Shown here one piece after another: positions 1 to 7,609 of a DNA stretch of 64,000 bases; the stretch's first letter is position 1, and each line of letters opens with the position of its first letter. The translations under genes and the position numbers were made by a program. The stretch lies in contig DAOUJL010000029.1 of NCBI GenBank assembly GCA_034422735.1, positions 19,385-83,384 on the forward strand, given 5' to 3'. Under the pieces are notes generated by a model. The model saw only the letters and a program-made list of their open reading frames with translations. It did no database searches and had not been told where the DNA came from. The DNA is from CATOSD01 sp034422735. Lineage in GTDB: Bacteria > Chloroflexota > Dehalococcoidia > Lucifugimonadales > CATOSD01.

Positions 1-2
1 AC

Positions 3-659
3 ATGCTCACGGCTTACTTTACGGGTGAGCCTGAGGTTTTCGTTTCGGCGGGTGGGTTCATCTTCTACGACCCTGCCGACGGCAACCGGCGCATTGCCCC
101 GGACTTGTTCATCGCCTTCGACGTGGACGTCGAGGGCATCCGGCTGAACCTGCCCAACTACTTGATGTGGCAAGTCGGCAAGCCGTCCGACTTCGTGATT
201 GAAGTTGCGTCGCCAAGCACTGCGTCCAATGACCTGGGGCACAAGCGCGACCTGTACGCTCGGCTGGGCATATCCGAGTATTGGAGACTGGACCCGACTG
301 GGGGCGACCTGTACGGCCAACCGCTGAGCGGCGAACGACTGGAGGGTGGCGACTACCGCCCTTGCGAGCTGAACACCGATGCGGACGGTACGCTCTGGGC
401 GTACAGCGAGGTTCTCGGCCTGCGCTTTTGCCGGGACTTTGAGATGGAGAACCAGTTCGACGTCCGCGACCCCGCGACGGGGCGGACGATTGACGCCGCG
501 GCGGTCGAGCGGGCGGCGCGGCTGGCGGAACGGGATAGATTGCGAGAGGCGCAGGATGAACTGTTGGCTGAACGGTCGGCGCGACTTGCGGCCGAGGCTC
601 GCGAAAGGGATCTGCGCGCCGAAATCGAGCGACTACGCCGCCGGCAACCCGAAGCCTGA
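3..659 (+). CDS. Uma2 family (DUF820) PD-(D/E)xK nuclease-fold protein, 5' partial
   Basis: Resembles Uma2/DUF820 proteins, a restriction-endonuclease-fold family that is abundant in cyanobacteria and Chloroflexota and whose cellular role is not settled. Visible family features are APDLFIAFD (core Asp), FVIEVASPST (core Glu), the conserved tail K-RDLYARLGISEYWRLDP, and a charged heptad-like C-terminal segment (about residues 165-215, rich in Arg, Glu and Ala) that is probably a coiled coil. Family members usually carry 40-50 residues before the first core Asp; here the open frame runs to the window edge, so the ATG at position 3 is probably internal and the true start lies upstream. No partner gene is visible. 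Confidence 0.8.
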   Translation: MLTAYFTGEPEVFVSAGGFIFYDPADGNRRIAPDLFIAFDVDVEGIRLNLPNYLMWQVGKPSDFVIEVASPSTASNDLGHKRDLYARLGISEYWRLDPTGGDLYGQPLSGERLEGGDYRPCELNTDADGTLWAYSEVLGLRFCRDFEMENQFDVRDPATGRTIDAAAVERAARLAERDRLREAQDELLAERSARLAAEARERDLRAEIERLRRRQPEA

Positions 660-691
660 CGCCCAAGGGGGGAGGCGGGGCCAGCTACGGG

Positions 692-1537
692 CTATACCGG
701 CCCGAACCACTCCGTGAAGCGGGCGGCTGCTTTCTCGTCGCCCTCGAACGACAGACGTCCGCGTCGCACCGAGCGTGCGAACGGCAGCCGTCCCATGCAG
801 AACAGCAGGTAGGTATCGGTGTCGCACGCGAACGTTACGTCCGCAGGCCCGTCGCCGGCGTCCTCCACGCTGAAGCCGTCGCCGCGCACGATCACGTCCT
901 GGGCCGCCGCGCCGCCGTCGGTCAGCGCGAATCTGTAAGTGACCGGCGCGGCCAGCGGCTCGCCCGCGCGAAACGCCGCCGACAGCCAGTTGGGAAGCCA
1001 CTCGCGCAGGAAGGGTAGGGCGCTGTCCGGCAGCGTGGTCGACCTGTCGAAAGCGTAGCGTATGTCCCAGCCGTGCACGGCAAGCTCCAGCGTACGGACG
1101 TCGACCAGTCGAGACACCGGCATCACGCCCGCCGGGTGGAACGCGGGCGCGTCCATGGCGTCGGCGTCGAGCTCGGTCAGCACGTTGCTGAGCCGCTTGC
1201 AGCTCGCGTTGAATTCGGGAAACAGGTCCTCGTTGTACGTCTCGCGCAGCGACACCAGGTCCGCGGTGGCGTCTTCGCCGTCGAGGCTGCGGTAGCCCAT
1301 GGGCGGCGACGTCTGGCCCTTCAGGGCGCGCGCGATGCTGAGCGAGAGCATGTTCGCGCCGACGACGAGGTGGGTGATCACGTCCGCCAGCTTCCAGCCG
1401 GCGCACGGGCTGCCGTACTGTGCGGCGTTGCGCCATACGTCGTCCGGCAGCGTGTGGATGTGCGCGGCCAGCCCGTTGGACAGCTCGCGCACCAGGTTGA
1501 CGCGAGCCCTCGTCTGCCGCGCGCGCGCCAGCGTCAT
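692..1537 (-). CDS. Maleylpyruvate isomerase family / DinB-like protein with SCP2-type C-terminal domain
   Basis: 281 residues. The N-terminal half matches the DinB-like four-helix fold of the mycothiol-dependent maleylpyruvate isomerase family (TIGR03083-type): SPCAGWKLADVITHL, and a later ELAVHGWDIRYA that would supply metal-binding histidines. The C-terminal 100 residues look like the SCP2/sterol-carrier-like domain that follows it in many members. The substrate cannot be told, and whether this organism makes mycothiol is unknown, so the thiol-dependent isomerase name is only a family label. The start lies 4 bases after the gapA stop, so the two genes are very probably co-transcribed. Confidence 0.75.
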   Translation of the reverse strand: MTLARARQTRARVNLVRELSNGLAAHIHTLPDDVWRNAAQYGSPCAGWKLADVITHLVVGANMLSLSIARALKGQTSPPMGYRSLDGEDATADLVSLRETYNEDLFPEFNASCKRLSNVLTELDADAMDAPAFHPAGVMPVSRLVDVRTLELAVHGWDIRYAFDRSTTLPDSALPFLREWLPNWLSAAFRAGEPLAAPVTYRFALTDGGAAAQDVIVRGDGFSVEDAGDGPADVTFACDTDTYLLFCMGRLPFARSVRRGRLSFEGDEKAAARFTEWFGPV

Positions 1538-1541
1538 GGGG

Positions 1542-2555
<1,014 letters not shown>

Positions 2556-2620
2556 GGTGGAAACCCCCTGTCGTTTTGCCGATTGATGCCGGCGGCCAAA
2601 CACGCCGCCAGCCGGTGCCC

Positions 2621-2626
2621 ATTATA
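2621..2626 (-). promoter_or_regulatory. Candidate -10 box of gapA
   Basis: On the minus strand this reads TATAAT, about 65 bases upstream of the gapA ATG. No convincing -35 hexamer is seen at 16-18 bases spacing. It lies upstream of the extended open frame's first possible start (2603), so it does not decide the start alone. Confidence 0.5.
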
Positions 2627-2671
2627 GCGGCACGCGCCCCTTCATGCCATTTCGGGCGCGGCCGAGGACCC

Positions 2672-2965
2672 CTACGCTTGCTCCAGCCAGTGGTCGTACA
2701 GGTCCGCCGTGATGGTGTCGTCCGCCGGGCCGGTGTAGTCGGGCCAGACGTCGGACTGCGCGAACTCGACGCGGTACAGCGCCCGCCTCGGCAGGCCGTC
2801 GCCGCCGTGGGCCAGCGACTCCGGGTTGCGGAACACGCCGCACACCACGGTCACGCGGCCCGTCTTGCCTTTCACGAACCAGGGCGTCCGGTGGTGCACC
2901 GGCGGCGTGTCGTCCCGCACCCGCACCCGATCGCCGGGGCCGTATCTCCTGTGCTCGCTACCCAC
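2672..2965 (-). CDS. Nitrile hydratase beta-subunit C-terminal (SH3-like) domain protein
   Basis: 97 residues starting at GTG, 3 bases after the stop of the preceding gene, so translationally coupled. The sequence YGPGDRVRVRDD, then WFVKGKTGRV, ALYRVEFAQSDVWPDY and a D-YDHWLE tail matches the SH3-like C-terminal half of the nitrile hydratase beta subunit. In thiocyanate hydrolase the same half is also a separate polypeptide (its alpha subunit). The catalytic, metal-binding alpha (gamma in thiocyanate hydrolase) chain, recognisable by a CxxCSC-type site, is not in this window. The protein may join a distant catalytic subunit or act as an accessory chain. Confidence 0.75.
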   Translation of the reverse strand: MGSEHRRYGPGDRVRVRDDTPPVHHRTPWFVKGKTGRVTVVCGVFRNPESLAHGGDGLPRRALYRVEFAQSDVWPDYTGPADDTITADLYDHWLEQA

Positions 2966-2968
2966 GCG

Positions 2969-3271
2969 TCACCCCCAGCGCTCTTCCAGGGACTTCACCT
3001 TGCCGTTCACCTCGTCGGGCGAGATCACGCCCTTCTCAACCAGGACGGTCTCCATCGAGGCGGCCCAGCGTTCGTAGTAGGAAAGCGCCTCGTACTCGCC
3101 TGGCGGAATCGCCTCGATGCCGCGGCGCATCTCGTCCACCGTCATCAGCCCCGCTGAGCGCACGGCACCCATCACCGCGGCGGTCTGGCGCTCCCAGTCG
3201 GCCCACTCGTGCTCGGCGCGGTCGATCGGATCGTCTGTGGGTACTCCGCCCACGTCGTGTGGTCCAGTCAT
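2969..3271 (-). CDS. Nitrile hydratase beta-subunit N-terminal (helical) domain protein
   Basis: 100 residues. MTGPHDVGG at the start and YYERWAASMETVLVEKGVIS in the second half are the hallmarks of the helical N-terminal half of nitrile hydratase beta (compare the family pattern HD-GG ... YYE-W--- E-LLVEKGV). In true nitrile hydratase this is fused to the SH3-like half encoded by the next gene; here they are two genes as in thiocyanate hydrolase (beta and alpha chains). The ATG at 3271 was preferred over the longer frame to 3430 because AAGGAG sits 8-10 bases before it and the family N-terminus begins there. Divergent from pduO. Confidence 0.78.
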   Translation of the reverse strand: MTGPHDVGGVPTDDPIDRAEHEWADWERQTAAVMGAVRSAGLMTVDEMRRGIEAIPPGEYEALSYYERWAASMETVLVEKGVISPDEVNGKVKSLEERWG

Positions 3272-3388
3272 AGGCTCGTCTCCTTCGCGCTCGTTGCTCA
3301 CACGCTGCACAGTCGAAGTTTTGCACAGGGCCAATTGGCCGGTCAAGCTGCCCGCCGAGCCCAGCCCACGGCCGGGGCGTCGACCTGC

Positions 3389-3394
3389 TATAAT
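3389..3394 (+). promoter_or_regulatory. Extended -10 promoter of the pduO-his operon
   Basis: TGCTATAAT, an extended -10 element (TGn before TATAAT), ends 20 bases before the pduO ATG; CGGAGG in between is the ribosome site. No good -35 is present, as expected for extended -10 promoters. Confidence 0.65.
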
Positions 3395-3414
3395 TTTCGC
3401 TCGGAGGCTTCCCC

Positions 3415-3972
3415 ATGCGCATCTACACACGCTCCGGCGACGACGGCACTACCGGCCTGCTGTTCGGCGGGCGCGTTCCCAAGACCCACCCGCGCTGCGA
3501 GGCATACGGAGAGGCCGACCACGCCGTTTCGGCCATGGGCCTCGCTCGCGCTCTCTCCAACGACCGGCGGGTGAAGGAGATCCTGCTGCTGGCCCAGCGC
3601 GAGATGTTCACCGTCGAGTCGGAGCTCGCCACCGACGACGAGAACTACCAGCTCTTCACCGACACCTTCCACGCCATTTCCGCCGAGAACGTCGAGCACC
3701 TGGAGAGTCTCATCGACGAGCTCAAGGACGAGGTCGAACTGCCGCTCAAGTTCATCATCCCCGGCGCGTCGGCCGCGTCCAGCGCGCTCGACCTGGCGCG
3801 GACCGCGCTGCGCGGCGCCGAACGCCGCATGGTCGCGCTCGACGAGCAGGGGATGGTCTCGAATCCCGAGCTGCTGCGCTACGTCAACCGGCTCTCGGAC
3901 CTGCTGTTCATCCTGGCCCGGTACGAGGACAGGGAGCTGCCGGTCGACGCGGTGACTGGCACCCGGATCTGA
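3415..3972 (+). CDS. pduO: ATP:cob(I)alamin adenosyltransferase, PduO type
   Basis: 185 residues, the full length of the family. Transfers the adenosyl group of ATP to cob(I)alamin to give adenosylcobalamin. The N-terminal TRSGDDGTTGL (ATP-binding), the central helix R-A-RGAERR and the C-terminal NRLSDLLF are the family's conserved blocks. It opens a five-gene run with hisH, hisA, a methyltransferase and hisF; the next gene starts only 4 bases after its stop. The B12-dependent acyl-CoA mutase at 47-48.8 kb is one probable user of the cofactor. The pairing with his genes looks like simple co-transcription rather than shared pathway. Confidence 0.93.
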   Translation: MRIYTRSGDDGTTGLLFGGRVPKTHPRCEAYGEADHAVSAMGLARALSNDRRVKEILLLAQREMFTVESELATDDENYQLFTDTFHAISAENVEHLESLIDELKDEVELPLKFIIPGASAASSALDLARTALRGAERRMVALDEQGMVSNPELLRYVNRLSDLLFILARYEDRELPVDAVTGTRI

Positions 3973-3976
3973 TGCC

Positions 3977-4606
3977 GTGAGCGCCCCCAACATCGCGGTG
4001 ATCGACTACCAGGCGGGCAACCTGCGCAGCGTGCAGAAGGCGCTGGAGCGGTTCGGCGCCCGCGCCGCCATCACCAGCGACCCCGCCGACGTCGAGCGAG
4101 CGGACGGCGTCGTCTTTCCCGGCCAGGGCGCCAACGACTCGTCGATGCGCCATCTCCGGGCGGGCGGACTCGTCGAGCCGATCCAGGCGTTCATTCGCGG
4201 CGGCAGGCCGTTCCTGGGCGTCTGCCTCGGCCTCCAGTTGCTGCTGGAGGGCTCGGACGAGGGCGTTGAGCCCGGCCTGGGCGTGCTCGCGGGCCGCGTC
4301 CGCCGGCTGGGTCCTGGCCTCAAGGTGCCGCACATGGGCTGGAACAGCGTCGACTTCCGCGTCGAGCATCCGCTGCTCCAGGGCATACCCAACGGCTCCC
4401 ACTTCTACTTCGTTCACAGCTACTACGCCGACCCCACGGACAGGGGCGTGGTGGCCGGCTACACCAGCTACGGCGTGGACTTCTGCAGCGCCGCCGCCTG
4501 GCGCAACGTGTTCGCCATCCAGTTCCACCCCGAAAAGAGCGGCGACGTGGGCCTTCGCCTCTACCGCAACTTCGTCGATCTCGTGAAGGACGGGGCGTGG
4601 AAATAA
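3977..4606 (+). CDS. hisH: Imidazole glycerol phosphate synthase, glutaminase subunit
   Basis: 209 residues from GTG. Class I glutamine amidotransferase that supplies ammonia to HisF in histidine biosynthesis. The nucleophile is Cys83 in FLGVCLGLQLL; the other triad members are His184 and Glu186 in QFHPEKSG. The N-terminus IAVIDYQAGNLRSV is standard for HisH. The end overlaps hisA by 10 bases, indicating translational coupling. The partner hisF is two genes downstream. Confidence 0.96.
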   Translation: MSAPNIAVIDYQAGNLRSVQKALERFGARAAITSDPADVERADGVVFPGQGANDSSMRHLRAGGLVEPIQAFIRGGRPFLGVCLGLQLLLEGSDEGVEPGLGVLAGRVRRLGPGLKVPHMGWNSVDFRVEHPLLQGIPNGSHFYFVHSYYADPTDRGVVAGYTSYGVDFCSAAAWRNVFAIQFHPEKSGDVGLRLYRNFVDLVKDGAWK

Positions 4607-5322
4607 TCCCCGCGATAGACCTGCGCGGCGGCCGGTGCGTGCGGCTGTACCAGGGCGACTACGCCCGCGAGACGGTGTACTCGGACGCGCCCGCGGATGT
4701 CGCCGCGCGCTGGATCGAGGCCGGCGCGTCCCGTCTGCACGTGGTGGACCTGGACGGCGCGAAAGCCGGAGAGCCGGTGAACCTGCCGGCCATCCAGAGC
4801 ATCGCCGCCGCGTCCACAGTGCCGGTGCAGCTCGGCGGCGGCATACGCTCGCTGGAGTCCGCGCAAGCCGCGCTCGACCTGGGCGTGGACCGCGTGCTGA
4901 CCGGCACCGCCGCGGTGAGCGACCCGGACGCCGTCGCGGCCATGTGCGACGCGCTCGGCGCCGAGGCGGTCGTGGTGAGCGTGGACGCCCGCGACGGCCT
5001 GGTCGCGCTGGACGGCTGGACGCGCGGCACCCGCGTGCGGGCCGCGGACCTGATGCGCCGCATGGCCGGGCAGGGCGTGATACGCTTCCTGTACACCGAC
5101 ATAGCGCGGGACGGCACGCTGTCCGGTCCCAACTACGCCGCCATCGAGGCGCTGCGGGACGAGGTGAGCGCCGGGCTGATTGCGGCCGGCGGCATCTCGT
5201 CGGTGGAGCACCTGCTGCGGCTCCGGGACATCGGGGTGGAGGCCGCTGTCGTGGGCAAGGCGCTGTACACGGGCGACGTGAGCCTGACGGACGCTATTCG
5301 GAGCATGACACCCCCATCCTAA
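4597..5322 (+). CDS. hisA: Phosphoribosylformimino-5-aminoimidazole carboxamide ribotide isomerase
   Basis: 241 residues from a GTG inside the 3' end of hisH. A (beta-alpha)8 barrel that isomerises ProFAR to PRFAR in histidine biosynthesis. Catalytic aspartates are Asp8 (IIPAIDLRGG) and Asp130 (VVSVDARDG); phosphate-binding loops appear as QLGGGIRS and AAGGISS. The last residues (TPPS) and the stop are supplied by a copy of the interspersed palindromic repeat beginning at 5308, so the original C-terminus seems to have been replaced by repeat insertion; the barrel itself is complete. Confidence 0.96.
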   Translation: MEIIPAIDLRGGRCVRLYQGDYARETVYSDAPADVAARWIEAGASRLHVVDLDGAKAGEPVNLPAIQSIAAASTVPVQLGGGIRSLESAQAALDLGVDRVLTGTAAVSDPDAVAAMCDALGAEAVVVSVDARDGLVALDGWTRGTRVRAADLMRRMAGQGVIRFLYTDIARDGTLSGPNYAAIEALRDEVSAGLIAAGGISSVEHLLRLRDIGVEAAVVGKALYTGDVSLTDAIRSMTPPS

Positions 5323-5389
5323 CCTTCCCCCGTCAAGGGGGAAGGGACGAACAAAGCTCCCAGCCTTCCCCCTGCGAGGGGGAAGGGAC
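5308..5389. repeat. Two family-A palindromic interspersed repeats
   Basis: Two adjacent copies of the repeat whose core is CTTCCCCC-(3 to 5)-GGGGGAAG, preceded in the first copy by the usual flank CACCCCCATCCTAAC. Each core can fold into a GC-rich hairpin. The first copy overlaps the last 15 bases of hisA; the pair occupies most of the 100-base gap before the methyltransferase gene. Confidence 0.85.
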
Positions 5390-5422
5390 AGACGAATCAA
5401 CCACACCATAAGGACCATACCC

Positions 5423-5989
5423 ATGTCTGAAAAGTACGACCATCACGACACGGCGGAGCTGCTCTCCGCCGACCGCTACGAGAGCACGGACCCGCAGCGG
5501 CTCATCTCGATGCTGCCGGTGCTAGTGTACCACGAGGTCGCCGACATCGGCTGCGGCCCCGGCTTCTTCACCATTCCGTTCGCCAAGTACCTGTTCGACG
5601 GCAGGGTGTACGCGCTGGACGTGCAGCAGGAGATGCTGGACGCCACGGCGGAGCAGGTGAAGTCCGTCAACCTGACCAACGTGGAGCTCAAGCTGGCCGG
5701 CGAGAACGATCTGCCGCTCGAGGACGACAGCCTGGACGGCGCCTTCATCGCGTTCGTGCTGCACGAGACCGATTCGCCAACCACCATGCTCTCCGAGGCG
5801 CGGCGCTGCCTCCGCAAGGGCGGCTGGCTCGCGACGCTGGAGCACAAGGAGACCGCCGAGGACGGCCCACTCGTGAATCGCCGGCTCGACCAGACGGAAG
5901 TCAGCGGCATGGCGCGCGAGGTCGGTTTCCGCATCGAGACCGCGCACAACCTCAACGACCACCACTACATGCTGGTGATGCGAAAGTAG
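5423..5989 (+). CDS. Class I SAM-dependent methyltransferase
   Basis: 188 residues. SAM-binding motif I is VADIGCGPGFFTIPFAKYL-like (about residues 37-56), followed by YALDVQQEML (motif II acidic residue) and DDSLDGAFIAFVLHE (motif IV), the Methyltransf_11/UbiE-like pattern. The substrate is not evident. It sits between hisA and hisF, 6 bases before the hisF start, so it is part of the transcript, but no histidine pathway step needs it. The first methionine follows AAGGACC at suitable distance. Confidence 0.85.
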   Translation: MSEKYDHHDTAELLSADRYESTDPQRLISMLPVLVYHEVADIGCGPGFFTIPFAKYLFDGRVYALDVQQEMLDATAEQVKSVNLTNVELKLAGENDLPLEDDSLDGAFIAFVLHETDSPTTMLSEARRCLRKGGWLATLEHKETAEDGPLVNRRLDQTEVSGMAREVGFRIETAHNLNDHHYMLVMRK

Positions 5990-5995
5990 TCCGCC

Positions 5996-6832
5996 GTGCT
6001 CACCAAGAGGATAATCCCCTGCCTGGACGTGGACCGGGGCCGCGTGGTCAAGGGCGTCAGCTTCGTCAATATCCGGGACGCGGGCGACCCTGCCGAGCTG
6101 GCGTCCTCCTACAACAGGGAGGGCGCGGACGAGCTGGTCTTCCTGGACATCACCGCGAGCTCCGACGCCCGCGACATCATGCTGGGCGTGGTCGAGCAGG
6201 TGTCCGAGCAGGTGTTCATCCCGCTCACCGTGGGCGGCGGTCTGCGCAACCTGGCGGACGTGCGCCGGATGCTTGAGGCGGGCGCGGACAAGGTGTCGCT
6301 CAACACCGCCGCGGTCGCCGACCCGCGTCTGGTGGCCGACGCCGCCGACTTCTTCGGCAGCCAGTGTATCGTGGTCGCCCTGGACGTCAAGCGCATACCG
6401 GACATCGAGCGCGCCGAGGCCGAGGCCCGGGGCGGCGGGTCCGACATCCCCGTGGACGCGGACTCCGTGTGGGAGGTCTACACCCACGGCGGGCGCACTC
6501 CCACCGGCATCGACGCGCTCAAGTGGGCGCGCCGCGCGACCGAGATCGGCGCCGGGGAGCTGCTGGTCACCAGCATGGACACCGACGGGCAGCTCACGGG
6601 CTACGACCTGGAGCTGATTCGCGCCATATCCGACGGGGTGGGCGTGCCGGTGATCGCCAGCGGCGGCGCGGGCAAGCTGGAGCACCTGTACGACGCGCTG
6701 GAGACGGGCAGGGCGGACGCGGTGCTCGCGGCCAGCATTTTTCACTATGGCGACTACACCATCCAGCAGGCCAAGCGCTACCTGTCCGAGCGCGGGCTGC
6801 CCATCCGTCCACGCGAGCGGCCTGTGGATTGA
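5996..6832 (+). CDS. hisF: Imidazole glycerol phosphate synthase, cyclase subunit
   Basis: 278 residues from GTG. Barrel enzyme that converts PRFAR and HisH-derived ammonia into imidazole glycerol phosphate and AICAR. Catalytic Asp11 (IIPCLDVDRGR) and Asp130 (VVALDVKR) are present, as are the phosphate sites TVGGGLR and ASGGAGK. It is about 25 residues longer than the usual 252-255; the extra length is an insertion after Asp130 (IPDIERAEAEARGGG and following), which is charged and probably a surface loop. Last gene of the operon. Confidence 0.96.
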   Translation: MLTKRIIPCLDVDRGRVVKGVSFVNIRDAGDPAELASSYNREGADELVFLDITASSDARDIMLGVVEQVSEQVFIPLTVGGGLRNLADVRRMLEAGADKVSLNTAAVADPRLVADAADFFGSQCIVVALDVKRIPDIERAEAEARGGGSDIPVDADSVWEVYTHGGRTPTGIDALKWARRATEIGAGELLVTSMDTDGQLTGYDLELIRAISDGVGVPVIASGGAGKLEHLYDALETGRADAVLAASIFHYGDYTIQQAKRYLSERGLPIRPRERPVD

Positions 6833-6855
6833 GGGGCTGCGTTTCACCGTCACTG

Positions 6856-6895
6856 TCACCCTCACCCTAGCCCTCTCCCGTCGAGGGAGAGGGGG
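6856..6895. repeat. Family-B palindromic interspersed repeat
   Basis: Flank CACCCTCACCCTAG followed by CCCTCTCCC-GTCGA-GGGAGAGGG, a perfect 9-base-pair stem. Confidence 0.85.
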
Positions 6896-7064
6896 ATGCC
6901 GCCGGCCTTCACGCGGGGCCTTACGAAAAATCTGCTCAATTCTGCTACTTTCTGCCCATTCCGTAGCTGGGCGGGCTGTCCTCTTTCTGTTCACTCGCTG
7001 TACTACGGTGTTAGGTTTGGCGCAGAATGTCGCATGAGCGCGGCGGTGGACTTCACCCCCATTT

Positions 7065-7103
7065 TCACCCTCACCCTGACCCTCTCCCATCAAGGGAGAG
7101 GGG
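7065..7103. repeat. Family-B palindromic interspersed repeat
   Basis: Flank TCACCCTCACCCTGAC followed by the hairpin core CCTCTCCC-ATCAA-GGGAGAGG. Confidence 0.85.
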
Positions 7104-7159
7104 ACTAGCTAGGAATCAGCACCTCTGGAGAGTCGCCATTGCGACTGTCAAGTAGAAAA

Positions 7160-7181
7160 TAGCACGTGTGTGCTGTAGAAT
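7160..7181 (+). promoter_or_regulatory. Inverted repeat abutting a -10-like box
   Basis: TAGCAC-GTGT-GTGCTG followed immediately by TAGAAT. The same half sites with another 4-base spacer (TAGCAC-ATCA-GTGCTA) occur at 41836-41851 over the -10 of the ABC exporter operon. No -35 is clear, and no gene starts close by, so function is uncertain. Confidence 0.35.
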
Positions 7182-7455
7182 CAAGAGGGTGGGCAGGGTT
7201 ATGTGCGGGTGAAGGCTCCCGGCCCGCAATTGCGGGGATTGGGCAACCACAGCGACGCGGAATGGGCAACCACTAGGGATTGCCCCTACCGGCTGGCGAG
7301 GGGAAGTGGGCCTGAGAGTGGGAATTTTTGCGACGCAGGTGGGAGGGGGTTGCGCGCTGATGGGAAGGGGTGTGGCGTTTGGGGTACGCGGTTGGGGAGG
7401 TTTGGGGCGGGATTTTCGGGGTGGTTGCGGTTGGGGGGCGAGGGGAAGGGACGCC

Positions 7456-7521
7456 GTCACCCTCACCCCCGTATCAAGTACGGGGCAGGCTCTGACCCTC
7501 TCCCATCAAGGGAGAGGGGAC
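7456..7521. repeat. Composite family-B repeat with a second small hairpin
   Basis: The flank TCACCCTCACC is separated from the usual core CCTCTCCC-ATCAA-GGGAGAGG by about 27 bases containing CCCCGTA-TCAAG-TACGGGG, a second 7-base-pair palindrome. This looks like one repeat inserted into another. Confidence 0.75.
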
Positions 7522-7609
7522 AATTCGGAAGGCTTACTCGTGCCCCCAACTCTTGCCTTCTCTTGAGCGGTATGCCAAACTACACTCACCACTAACGCGA
7601 GGCATCGAC

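Larger units (their letters stand above)
6833..7609. other. 777-base intergenic region with three repeats and a G-rich tract
   Basis: No convincing gene is seen. It carries three family-B palindromic repeats (6856-6895, 7065-7103, 7456-7521), a 16-base near-palindrome TAGCACGTGTGTGCTG at 7160-7175 followed directly by TAGAAT, and a strongly G-skewed stretch at about 7338-7450 with repeated runs of three to six G. It separates the his operon from the restriction-modification gene. Confidence 0.7.

Noticed and set aside
5308..5389. Repeat hairpins as ordinary rho-independent terminators
   Set aside because: The stems lack U tracts, occur in both orientations and inside operons; they behave as interspersed repeats, although some may stop transcription.
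7200..7600. Open plus-strand frames across the G-rich intergenic region
   Set aside because: They translate only repeat and G-rich sequence, with no ribosome site or domain.
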